64,000 nt of DNA, taken from Grimontia sedimenti. Its GTDB lineage: Bacteria > Pseudomonadota > Gammaproteobacteria > Enterobacterales > Vibrionaceae. This document shows, in pieces, positions 1 through 8,899 of the stretch. How positions within the stretch are numbered: the first letter of the stretch is position 1; every line of letters starts with the position of its first letter. A program made the position numbers and the translations under genes. The notes below the pieces were generated by a model. The model was not told where the DNA came from and did not search any database. It was given only the letters and a program-made list of their open reading frames with translations. The DNA lies in NCBI RefSeq assembly GCF_011045095.1, contig NZ_JAALDL010000015.1:1-64000 (forward strand), written 5' to 3'.

Positions 1-1
1 T

Positions 2-3000
2 GGCACCTGGACCCTGGATGTCACCAAGACCGAACTGCCTGACGGTGACTACACCGTCACCGCCACCGTCACTGACCTGGCCGGCAACAGCGACTCGGCC
101 AAGCAAGACATCGTTATCGATACAACCTACGGTAACGACGGTAACGATGACGGCGACACCATCACGGCGCCAACCGTCACCATCACTGACAGCACCACCG
201 AGACGCCGGATAACGATGACCGCATCACCGGCACCGAGACCGCGACCCTCACCCTCAACCTGGGTGAAGGCGTCACCAACGGCCTGAACGCCGTGACCTC
301 GCTGACCATTACTGACGGCAGCGGCAGCAACAGCCTCACCCTGACGCTGAGCCAGAGCGGCGGCGTTTGGACGGCGACTGACGGCACCAACACCTACACC
401 GTGACCGGCACCGGCCCGTACACCATTGAAGGCGTCGATGTCAGCGGCCTGAACGACGGCACCCTCACCGTGAACGCGGACTTCACCGACCAGGACGGCA
501 ACACAGCGCAAGACAGCGATGACGTGGTCAAAGATACAACCTACGGAGATGGCGATTCTTCACCTGAAGTGATCATTACTGATACGACCAAAGAACCAGT
601 CAATGACGACCTCATTACAGCAGGCGAACAAGCTGACATTCTTTTGAAGTTTGCTACTGGCGTGACAAATGGTTCTGTCACTGTTGTTATCAGTGATCAA
701 GATGGCACCACTGACGATATAGTTTTCACTGTGACACTTGAAAATGGTGTGGCCAAATATGATGGTAATGTGTTGGATAACCACGGTGGCTACTTCAAGG
801 TACCAAACTTTAATGTTTCATCGTTAACTAATGGCACTCTCACTGCTAATGCCACATTTGTCGACCAAGATAAAAATATGGAAAAAGACGATGATGACGT
901 TCTTAAAAACGTACAAGTCGAAGTCCAACAGGAAGTCGTAAAACTCAGTGATGAAGGACTTGCGTCAGTAGAAACACAAGATGATGTTGCGTTGGGTGTT
1001 GTAGATGGCACTGATAATGGTAACGATATAACAATTAATGGCGTAATCGACCTGAATATTCCAGACACTACTGACTACACAGTTGAATTAACTAAAACAG
1101 ATTCACAAGGCATCACATTTAAACTTGATGACAATGGGAACCTTACTGGGTATCAGGGTGATACTGCGGTTATTTCAATATCACTTGATGGTTTTAATTA
1201 CACAATTACACTTCTCGCGCCGATCACACATATCAATCAAGGTGAGGATGTTTTAGAAAACATCCAGATCCCTATCAAATTGACTGGTCCTGATGGAAAA
1301 GAGATTGCGCAAGATAGTTCAGCCCACATCAACATCTCGATTGATGATGACATGGCCAAAATAACTGCTGACTCTGAGGCAGTTACGGCAGAAATCGTCA
1401 ACCCAAACTCTACATTTACAGATGTAGTTGAACTCAAAAATAGTGGTCATAATGGTCAACTTCATTCCTCTTTAACAGTCTCAAGTGGTGATATCAATAT
1501 CAGATTAACCGCGACTGACAAGTCAGGTTCAGAAGCAAATATCAAACTTACGGGGCAAGGCCTAGGAGTTATCTCAAATCATCAAACCCATGGTAATGAC
1601 AATGAAATAGAGTCCGATGAAGGGCTATCTGAAACTGTCATTGGTAAATTAGATGAAACTGCTCACTCTATTACCTTGCAGCTTGGTGATTTTAACGATG
1701 GTGGTTCTCAAGACGATCCAGAGACGGGCGTTATAACGTTCTTCAAAAATGGCATTCCTGTCGCGTCTTATGCTTTTGAAGAAAACGATGATGGTGTCTT
1801 CCATTTTAATGTTCCCTCAGGCTTTGATGAGTTTCATCTAACTCCAACTGAAGTTTGCGACGACGACTCTGACTTTACTCTAGTCGGCATTGCTGTAGGT
1901 GACGAAGCTTTGGATGGTCTTGCCAATGCAAGCGGTAAGATTGATATTTCTTATGGCGCTGACGGAAAAGGCACTTCACCAGAAATTGAATCCATAGATC
2001 CTAATCCTAATTATGTATTTATCGAAAATACTGACGGCAGTTGGACAATTGCTCCGAAAGGATCTGATGCTTTATCGCCGCTGGAGTTGGGTAGCCTTAC
2101 TCTTAATGAAGACGGAAGCTGGCAGTTTGTCCAATATGGGCCAATGAAGCATGATTTCGTATTCAATGTGAAAGCATCTGACGGTGATGGTGATGAAAGT
2201 ACAATCAGCATCACTGTCACACCGGCTCACATTAACGGAAGTGTTATTATTGAAGGAGCTGGCGGCATTAACTCCGTCTATTTACCTAACGGATATGTAA
2301 CTTCATCTGATGGTAGTACCACACCTGGTCTCCATACACCTAATAAAGAAACGCCATCTGTTATCGTAAATGGCAACATACTGGCTGGAGACAACAAACC
2401 TGTAACAGATGGAAATGACTTCGTTGCGACGGGTGGAGACAATGACCACGTAGAAGGTGGAGCAGGAAATGACACCATCTACCTAGGTAGAGGCTCACTT
2501 AATACAAACGACAACACCCCCAAACCTGACGCATCACAATTTGTCACTATATCCGAAGCAGAGTTGTTTCAAGGCGGCAATGAAAGCAATACGTTAAGTA
2601 AGTTCCAGTCTCCTGCTTGGGCAGATGCAGCACATGGAGGTGATGGCAATGATCGTATTTTTGGTCAAGAACACACAGACCTATTGTCCGGTGGCATGGG
2701 GAACGACCAATTATTTGGTGGTTCAGAGGAAGATTTCCTCCGGGGCGGTTCAGGTAACGACATCCTAGATGGTGGGACTGAAAATGACTGGTTAAGAGGG
2801 GAAGGAGGCAATGACACTTTAACGGGCGGCACAGGTAAAGATACTTATGTCTGGGGCAGCGGTGATGCAGATCTCGATGATACTTGGGTTGATACCATCA
2901 CCGACTTCAACATTTCCGAAGGCGATACGCTAAACCTTGGCGATTTGTTGCAAGCCGATTCTATTGTTACTGCAACTGATCATAATGGCTCGATGGTTAT

Positions 3001-3175
3001 CAGCATCGACATAGATGGGAATGGTGATATTGAACAACACATTGTTCTGGATGGTGTAACTGTCGACAACGGAAACATTGTTATCAATACAAGCAATGGT
3101 GATTTAACCATTACTGATTCTGATAGCACAGTTAACTCGACGAACTATACGATCGTTATGCCTGACGACCAGTAA
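2..3175 (+). CDS. Giant repetitive RTX/LapA-type adhesin, C-terminal part (5' end outside window)
   Basis: The reading frame is open from the left edge, so only the last ~1057 residues are visible. The start of the window carries bacterial Ig-like repeat units: the same 14-nt stretch recurs at 119-132 and 533-546, giving a 138-residue period. A non-repetitive T1SS-143-like region follows, then RTX nonapeptides of the GGxGxDxL type (about 2440-2850), and a glycine/aspartate-rich C-terminus ending in hydrophobic and acidic residues, typical of type I secretion signals. The RTX part should bind Ca2+ and fold outside the cell. The genes just downstream encode a LapB/LapC/TolC-type secretion system and a LapD-like receptor, so this is inferred to be a biofilm adhesin held at the surface. 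The N-terminal retention module and any LapG cleavage site lie outside the window. Codon use changes sharply near 545. Confidence 0.9.
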   Translation, partial: GTWTLDVTKTELPDGDYTVTATVTDLAGNSDSAKQDIVIDTTYGNDGNDDGDTITAPTVTITDSTTETPDNDDRITGTETATLTLNLGEGVTNGLNAVTSLTITDGSGSNSLTLTLSQSGGVWTATDGTNTYTVTGTGPYTIEGVDVSGLNDGTLTVNADFTDQDGNTAQDSDDVVKDTTYGDGDSSPEVIITDTTKEPVNDDLITAGEQADILLKFATGVTNGSVTVVISDQDGTTDDIVFTVTLENGVAKYDGNVLDNHGGYFKVPNFNVSSLTNGTLTANATFVDQDKNMEKDDDDVLKNVQVEVQQEVVKLSDEGLASVETQDDVALGVVDGTDNGNDITINGVIDLNIPDTTDYTVELTKTDSQGITFKLDDNGNLTGYQGDTAVISISLDGFNYTITLLAPITHINQGEDVLENIQIPIKLTGPDGKEIAQDSSAHINISIDDDMAKITADSEAVTAEIVNPNSTFTDVVELKNSGHNGQLHSSLTVSSGDINIRLTATDKSGSEANIKLTGQGLGVISNHQTHGNDNEIESDEGLSETVIGKLDETAHSITLQLGDFNDGGSQDDPETGVITFFKNGIPVASYAFEENDDGVFHFNVPSGFDEFHLTPTEVCDDDSDFTLVGIAVGDEALDGLANASGKIDISYGADGKGTSPEIESIDPNPNYVFIENTDGSWTIAPKGSDALSPLELGSLTLNEDGSWQFVQYGPMKHDFVFNVKASDGDGDESTISITVTPAHINGSVIIEGAGGINSVYLPNGYVTSSDGSTTPGLHTPNKETPSVIVNGNILAGDNKPVTDGNDFVATGGDNDHVEGGAGNDTIYLGRGSLNTNDNTPKPDASQFVTISEAELFQGGNESNTLSKFQSPAWADAAHGGDGNDRIFGQEHTDLLSGGMGNDQLFGGSEEDFLRGGSGNDILDGGTENDWLRGEGGNDTLTGGTGKDTYVWGSGDADLDDTWVDTITDFNISEGDTLNLGDLLQADSIVTATDHNGSMVISIDIDGNGDIEQHIVLDGVTVDNGNIVINTSNGDLTITDSDSTVNSTNYTIVMPDDQ

Positions 3176-3181
3176 AATCCC

Positions 3182-3215
3182 AAACGGGCCCAGCCTCCGC
3201 TAGGCCCGTTTTTTG
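3182..3215 (+). terminator. Rho-independent terminator after the adhesin
   Basis: GC-rich stem (AAACGGGCC pairing with GGCCCGTTT, plus an inner AGC/GCT) followed by a T run. It lies 6 nt after the adhesin stop and separates it from the secretion genes. Confidence 0.85.
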
Positions 3216-3263
3216 CTTTTAATTTTTGCACGTTTATTTTTTGACTTTTTAAGAGAGAAATAG

Positions 3264-5441
3264 GTGACTGACGCAGCGATTGCCGAACGCAAGCCGCAGC
3301 AGTGGCGCATTAGTGCGTCTACTCAAGCGGTAGATGACCCGTTGTTAGATTGTTTGGTCTTTTTGACTGAGCACTATGGTTCGCCGTGCTCGGGGGATGC
3401 CTTAACAGCAGGTCTACCGATGACAGACGCCCTGCTGACACCGGATTTATTTCCTCAGGCTGCAGCCCGTGCAGGGCTGACGGCCAAACTTTCCCGCAGG
3501 CAATTAAAAGCACTACCAAAGCTTTTATTGCCCTGCATACTTCTTTTGACCGACAAAAAAGCGTGTATTCTTCGTGAGATAAATACCAAAGAAGGTACAG
3601 CGTTAATCCAAACTTCTGAAACTGGAGGCGAGGAAGAAATCTCCTTAGCAGATCTGGAAGCCATGTATACAGGCTATGCGTTTTTGGTTAAACGCCAGTA
3701 CCGTGGTGACAACAGCATCGATCTGCACCTTCACGACACCAAAATCCATTGGTTCTGGCAGACCGTTAAGGATGCCTCGCCCATTTATCGCGATGCGCTG
3801 ATTGCCTCTGTACTGGTCAATATTTTCGCGTTGGTTTCACCTCTGTTTGTTATGAATGTCTACGACAAAGTGGTACCTAACCTTGCGTTTGAATCACTTT
3901 GGGTACTGGCAACCGGTGCGCTGATAGCCTTTAGCTTTGACTTTCTAATGAAAAAGATGCGCTCTTACCTGATTGATATTGCAGGTAAGAAAGTCGATAT
4001 CATTGTGTCTTCTCGTCTGTTCGCTCGCCTTATGGGGATCCCACTTGAGAAGCGAGCAAAAAGTGTCGGCGGTATGGCGAAGCAGCTTGGTGAATTTGAC
4101 GGCATCAGAGATATGCTGACCTCTGCCACCATCACCACTTTAGTAGATTTGCCGTTCGCGCTCTTCTTCCTGTTTGTGATTTATATCTTCGCTGGTGATT
4201 TGGCAGCTGTCCCTATCGTCGCTGGCATTCTTATTATCGGCTATGCCCTGCTGGTTCAGCCAAAGCTCAAAGCCGCTATTGAAGAATCAAACAAATATGC
4301 CAGCCAAAAGCATGGCCATTTGATTGAAAGTCTCTCGGCACTGGAAGGCATCAAAGCCAATGTCGCGGAAGGCATAGTTCAAAAGAGCTGGCAACAGATG
4401 ACCGCTCACACGGCAAACTGGAACCTCAAGGTGAAACAAATCACCAACTCAGTTTCCTACTTTGCCTCTTTTATTGTGCAGGTCACCTCTGTTGCGGTTG
4501 TTGTCCTCGGTGTTTATCGCGTCGCAGACGCGCAAATTACCATGGGTGGGATTATCGCAGCGGTCATGCTTTCAAGCCGAGCCGTGTCGCCAATGGCGCA
4601 ACTGGCAGGTCTCATGAGCCGCTGGAATCAGACACAATCCGGTATGCGTCAGCTCAATGCCATGATGGATCAGGAAGATGAGTTTGCGGACAAGGGCCAC
4701 TTGGTTAGCCGCAAGCGCCTCAAAGGTGATATCTACGCAGACAATATTGGTTTTAGCTACCCAGAGTCAGAAAAACCAACCCTCCACCCCACCAGCCTGA
4801 CCATCAACGCTGGCGAGAAAATTGCCATTCTGGGTAAGAACGGCACAGGTAAAAGTACCCTTATCCGAATGCTATCAGGCCTTTATCAGCCAACGGCAGG
4901 TAGCTTGCGATTTGATGGTATCGATGCCAAGCAAATTCACCCAGCAGATCTGCGTCGCAATGTGGGCTATCTGGCGCAGGATGTAACGTTATTCCACGGT
5001 ACGATACGTGAAAATATCATGTTTGGTACAAGACAGGTGACAGAACACCAGTTAATCCGTGCCACACAATTATCTGGTGTAGGGATATTTACCTCTCAGG
5101 ACAGTGAAGGACTTGATAAGCAGGTGGGTGAACGTGGTGAAGCCCTCTCCCGTGGTCAGCGACAATCGGTCGCACTGGCTCGTGCTCTGCTCAATGACCC
5201 ACCCCTACTCATCATGGACGAGCCAACCGCCAGCCTTGATGCCCATGCGGAAAACCAATTTATTCATGCCATGAAGTTCGCGTCGAAAGACCGCACTTTG
5301 GTCATGATCACCCACAAGATGGCGCTGCTTCAGTTGGTTGACCGTGTGATTGTGATGGACAAAGGCCGCATTGTCATGGATGGGCCAAGGGATAAAGTGC
5401 TTGAGCGTCTAAACGCCAACGGAGGAGGTCAAAATGACTAA
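3264..5441 (+). CDS. lapB: Type I secretion ABC transporter, LapB/LssB-like (permease + ATPase)
   Basis: 725 residues, starting at GTG 3264 after AGAGA. The N-terminal ~140 residues form a C39-like domain of the LapB type that lacks a convincing peptidase active site, as in transporters of non-cleaved RTX substrates. An ABC transmembrane region follows (about 165-440), then the ATPase: Walker A GKNGTGKST near residue 524, Q-loop LAQD, signature LSRGQ near 628, Walker B IMDEP near 652 and the H-loop histidine in ITHK. It should export the adjacent adhesin across the inner membrane with the adaptor and TolC-like channel. Its stop overlaps the start of the next gene by 8 nt, indicating translational coupling. 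Confidence 0.93.
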   Translation: MTDAAIAERKPQQWRISASTQAVDDPLLDCLVFLTEHYGSPCSGDALTAGLPMTDALLTPDLFPQAAARAGLTAKLSRRQLKALPKLLLPCILLLTDKKACILREINTKEGTALIQTSETGGEEEISLADLEAMYTGYAFLVKRQYRGDNSIDLHLHDTKIHWFWQTVKDASPIYRDALIASVLVNIFALVSPLFVMNVYDKVVPNLAFESLWVLATGALIAFSFDFLMKKMRSYLIDIAGKKVDIIVSSRLFARLMGIPLEKRAKSVGGMAKQLGEFDGIRDMLTSATITTLVDLPFALFFLFVIYIFAGDLAAVPIVAGILIIGYALLVQPKLKAAIEESNKYASQKHGHLIESLSALEGIKANVAEGIVQKSWQQMTAHTANWNLKVKQITNSVSYFASFIVQVTSVAVVVLGVYRVADAQITMGGIIAAVMLSSRAVSPMAQLAGLMSRWNQTQSGMRQLNAMMDQEDEFADKGHLVSRKRLKGDIYADNIGFSYPESEKPTLHPTSLTINAGEKIAILGKNGTGKSTLIRMLSGLYQPTAGSLRFDGIDAKQIHPADLRRNVGYLAQDVTLFHGTIRENIMFGTRQVTEHQLIRATQLSGVGIFTSQDSEGLDKQVGERGEALSRGQRQSVALARALLNDPPLLIMDEPTASLDAHAENQFIHAMKFASKDRTLVMITHKMALLQLVDRVIVMDKGRIVMDGPRDKVLERLNANGGGQND

Positions 5442-6816
5442 CGCACTAAAGCGTGATGACATTGAAATGACCGATGACGTCTATGGTGCCATGCTGACAG
5501 ACGCGCCCGTGCGTTACCGTCTTGTTATCTGGGGCGTGTTTGCTTTCTTTGCTGCCATTATCGCCTGGGCGGCGTTTGCTTCTTTAGACCGTATCACCCG
5601 TGGTGAAGGCAAGGTTATTCCTTCCTCTCAGGTTCAGCTCATTCAAAGCTTGGATGGCGGTATTTTACAAGCCATGTATGTGCAAGAAGGGCAGTTAGTC
5701 AAACAAGGCGAGCCCCTAGCCCGCATTGACGATACCCGCTTCCGCTCTGACTTTGCGCAGCAAGAGGAAGAAGTCTCCAGCCTACGTGCCAACATCATCC
5801 GTATGCGCTCAGAGCTTCGCAGCATTGAGCTGTCTCCTACCGCGCCAAATTGGCGGGAACAAATTGCCATCACCCTGTCTCCGCTTGAGTTTCCTTCCGA
5901 GCTTAAAGAGTCAGAGCCTGCGCTTATTGAAGGGCAGCGTCAGGAATACGAAGGCCGTTTATTGGATCTGAAAAACCGCCTGGAGATTCTGGCTCGCCAA
6001 ATTTTGCAAAAACAGCAAGAGAGTCAGGAGGTTGAATCCAAAATTCGCACATTGTCAGACAGTTTTGGCCTGATAAAGCGTGAACTCAAAATTACTATTC
6101 CTCTGGCGAAAAAAGGCATCGTTTCAGAAGTCGATTTGCTCAAACTTGAGCGCCAGGTCAATGATCTTAAAGGCGAGTTGGACTCCCTTCGCCTCATGCA
6201 GCCGAAAATCAAAGCGACGGTCGATGAAGCCATTTTGAAACGTCGTGAAGCGGTGCTTGCATTCAGCAATGAAACCCGCTCAAAGATGAGTGAGTTGGAA
6301 ACCCGTCTTTCCCGCTTAAGCCAAGCCCAGGTAGGCGCACAGGATAAAGTAGACAAAGCGGTTATCACCGCGCCGGTTACCGGCACTATTAAAACCATTC
6401 ATATCAATACCCTTGGCGGCGTCGTTCAGCCGGGTGTTGATTTGATAGAAATCGTCCCTGCCGAGGATCAGCTTCTCATCGAAGCCAAGATCGCACCGAA
6501 GGATATCGCGTTCCTGTACGCGGGCCTGCCTTCCGTTGTTAAGGTAACGGCATACGATTTCACGCGCTATGGCGGCCTCAACGGCACGTTAGAGCACATC
6601 AGCGCGGACACCACGCAGGACGAAGAAGGTAACAGTTTTTATTTGGTTAGGATCCGGACAGAGAAATCAAGTCTGGAGAAAAAGGATGGCAGTGAACTGC
6701 CGATCATTCCGGGCATGTTGACCTCTGTCGACATCATTACCGGTAAACGGACAGTTCTCGAGTATTTGCTGAATCCCATATTGAGAGCAAAAGAGTCAGC
6801 GCTCCGAGAGCGTTGA
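5434..6816 (+). CDS. lapC: Type I secretion membrane-fusion protein, HlyD/LapC family
   Basis: 460 residues with one N-terminal membrane anchor (about 25-48), a lipoyl/barrel-sandwich half near residues 60-95, a long coiled-coil hairpin (about 110-300, Glu/Lys/Leu rich), the second lipoyl half with an APVTGTI motif near 312, and a beta-barrel C-terminal domain. It bridges the inner-membrane ABC transporter and the outer-membrane channel. The ATG overlaps the transporter stop (ATGACTAA) and has a strong GGAGG ribosome site inside the upstream gene. Length and domain order are normal for the family. Confidence 0.93.
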   Translation: MTNALKRDDIEMTDDVYGAMLTDAPVRYRLVIWGVFAFFAAIIAWAAFASLDRITRGEGKVIPSSQVQLIQSLDGGILQAMYVQEGQLVKQGEPLARIDDTRFRSDFAQQEEEVSSLRANIIRMRSELRSIELSPTAPNWREQIAITLSPLEFPSELKESEPALIEGQRQEYEGRLLDLKNRLEILARQILQKQQESQEVESKIRTLSDSFGLIKRELKITIPLAKKGIVSEVDLLKLERQVNDLKGELDSLRLMQPKIKATVDEAILKRREAVLAFSNETRSKMSELETRLSRLSQAQVGAQDKVDKAVITAPVTGTIKTIHINTLGGVVQPGVDLIEIVPAEDQLLIEAKIAPKDIAFLYAGLPSVVKVTAYDFTRYGGLNGTLEHISADTTQDEEGNSFYLVRIRTEKSSLEKKDGSELPIIPGMLTSVDIITGKRTVLEYLLNPILRAKESALRER

Positions 6817-6838
6817 TAATAATAACAAGGAGAGAGTA

Positions 6839-8245
6839 ATGAAAAACAGTGTTGGCCATTCGCTCAGAAGAAGTGTCACCGCATTGGCAGTTGCGGCGAC
6901 GTTACTTCCTGCAGCGGCTGCCGCTCAATCACTTGAGCAGGCAGTAGCAACAGCACTGGATACCAACCCGCAAATCAGGCAAGCATTTAATCGCTTTAAA
7001 GCAAGCGAAGAGCAAGTTAATCAAGCCAGTGCGGGCTACTATCCAACCATCGACTTTGATGCAGGTATTGGCCGTGAATGGACAGAAAGTCCATCGACTA
7101 GACGAGACTCTGTAATCTACGGGGTCGATGAAGAAGTCGAAATGACTCGACGGGAAATCGGTGTGTCGCTTCGTCAGGTGCTTTTCAGCGGCTTTCAAAC
7201 AACAAACGAAGTCAAACGTACCGAATTTGAAGCCAGCGCTGAACAGTGGACCCTATACGCCACCGCAGAAGACTTAGCACTAGAAGTCTCGCGTGCTTAT
7301 CTCGAGTTCTTACGCGCAGAGCAAATAGTAGGGCTCGCACAACATAACTTGGAAAGCCATCAGGTTATCTATGAGCAGGTCAAACAGAAAACAGATTCTG
7401 GTCTGGGCTCAACCGCGGACTTGTCTCAAGTCACCGGTCGACTGGCCCGCGCCCACTCGAACCTGATCTCAGCACAGAACAACCTCTCTGATGCCAGAAT
7501 TTCTTACCAGCGCATCGTTAACCGCGCACCAGAAGACACTCGCATTCCCGTGCCGGATGCTGTGATGCTGCCAACCTCTTTGGAATCAGCAATGGAAATG
7601 GCGAAAGCTGCCCATCCAACATTAAAGGCTGCTGGCAACGACATCAATGCAGCGAAAGCGCAACGCGCCGCAGCGAAAGGGAATTACTATCCAGAAGTCA
7701 CCTTTGACCTGTCGGCCAGCTGGGATGACAACTTAGATGGTAACGACGGTACTTCTTTAAGTGGTGGTCCTGATGTTGGTGGAAACAATGATGAAATTCT
7801 GGCCATGGTTCGCGTCAACTACAACCTGTTCTCTGGTGGCTCAGACAAAGCCCGTCAGCGTGAAGCGGCATACAACATCAATGAATCCAAAGCCGTTCAA
7901 CTCAATGCCTATCGTGATATTGAAGAAGGCACCACCTTGGCTTGGAATGCCCGTGTTTTCCTGAAACAACAAATGCAATACCTCCGCCAGCACGTTGAAG
8001 CGGCAACTGAAACACGAAATGCCTATGAAGATCAGTTCAAACTGGGTCAACGCACACTGATTGATGTGTTGGACTCAGAAAACGAGTTGTTCCAGGCACG
8101 TCGTGAATACCTCACGGCAGAGTACGACGATCTCATTGCCCAATACAGACTACTGAACGCGACAGGGCAATTGTTGGCATCGCTACGTGTTACCACCCCT
8201 GAAGTTTGGAAAGGTGACGAAAGCTATGAAGGAGGGGTTCAGTAA
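6839..8245 (+). CDS. TolC-family outer-membrane efflux protein of the adhesin T1SS (LapE/AggA-like)
   Basis: 468 residues with a Sec signal peptide ending near AAAAA-QS (~residue 30) and two outer-membrane efflux protein repeats, the usual alpha-barrel channel architecture. The start is ATG 6839, preceded by AGGAGAG. It forms the exit duct of the secretion machine encoded immediately upstream, 22 nt away. This is likely a dedicated channel rather than the housekeeping TolC, because it lies inside the ABC-HlyD operon. Its stop overlaps the next start as TAATG. Confidence 0.92.
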   Translation: MKNSVGHSLRRSVTALAVAATLLPAAAAAQSLEQAVATALDTNPQIRQAFNRFKASEEQVNQASAGYYPTIDFDAGIGREWTESPSTRRDSVIYGVDEEVEMTRREIGVSLRQVLFSGFQTTNEVKRTEFEASAEQWTLYATAEDLALEVSRAYLEFLRAEQIVGLAQHNLESHQVIYEQVKQKTDSGLGSTADLSQVTGRLARAHSNLISAQNNLSDARISYQRIVNRAPEDTRIPVPDAVMLPTSLESAMEMAKAAHPTLKAAGNDINAAKAQRAAAKGNYYPEVTFDLSASWDDNLDGNDGTSLSGGPDVGGNNDEILAMVRVNYNLFSGGSDKARQREAAYNINESKAVQLNAYRDIEEGTTLAWNARVFLKQQMQYLRQHVEAATETRNAYEDQFKLGQRTLIDVLDSENELFQARREYLTAEYDDLIAQYRLLNATGQLLASLRVTTPEVWKGDESYEGGVQ

Positions 8246-8838
8246 TGAAAAAGACACTCGCTATTCTTGCGGTGCTGCTTTTGGCAGGCTGCAGCTCAAA
8301 AGACATTGTGACCATGCAGGACGAATCACCACAAGTGAACGATCTTCGCGATCTTGACTATGACGGCGTGATCAAAGCCCGTGAAAAGTGCGATGAAACC
8401 TTACGTGGGGCAGCAGTTGATAACGATGGCTGCCCTCGCGATAAGACAGTCAAGCAAAGCTTTCGTCTGAATGTGACCTTCCCGAATGACTCTTCGGATT
8501 TGCGCCCAAGCAACTATGCCAAGCTAGAGCAGTTGGCGGATTTTCTGAATGATCAAAAAAATGCCACCGTCACCATTGAAGGTCATGCGAGTAAAGTTGG
8601 AAACCCAGCTTACAACCTAACGCTTTCTCAGCGTCGCGCAGATGCCGTTGCCAAAGCATTGGTCAACGACTTCGGCATCGATGCATCCCGTGTTGATGCC
8701 ATTGGCTACGGTGACACAGTGCCATTGATCGATGAAGACTCTGAATATGCACATGATGTAAACCGACGTGTCATGGCCACCCTTTCAGGTAGCTACAGCA
8801 CCACGGACATGCGCTGGACTATTTTCACAGCCAATTGA
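8245..8838 (+). CDS. OmpA-family lipoprotein in the T1SS operon
   Basis: 197 residues. The N-terminus is a lipoprotein signal with lipobox LAGC (Cys16), so the protein should be lipid-anchored. Residues ~70-195 are an OmpA C-terminal peptidoglycan-binding domain, with the typical GHAS, NLTLSQRRADAV and GYG-D-P...NRRV elements. It overlaps the channel gene by one base pair (TAATG). OmpA-like lipoproteins commonly accompany LapA/BapA secretion systems; I infer that it fixes the channel or adhesin to peptidoglycan. No function beyond that can be read from sequence. Confidence 0.88.
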   Translation: MKKTLAILAVLLLAGCSSKDIVTMQDESPQVNDLRDLDYDGVIKAREKCDETLRGAAVDNDGCPRDKTVKQSFRLNVTFPNDSSDLRPSNYAKLEQLADFLNDQKNATVTIEGHASKVGNPAYNLTLSQRRADAVAKALVNDFGIDASRVDAIGYGDTVPLIDEDSEYAHDVNRRVMATLSGSYSTTDMRWTIFTAN

Positions 8839-8899
8839 TGGGTAAAGGCCGGCAGCCCATGCTGGCCTGCACTTACTGTGTATTAATTAGAGATTCACT

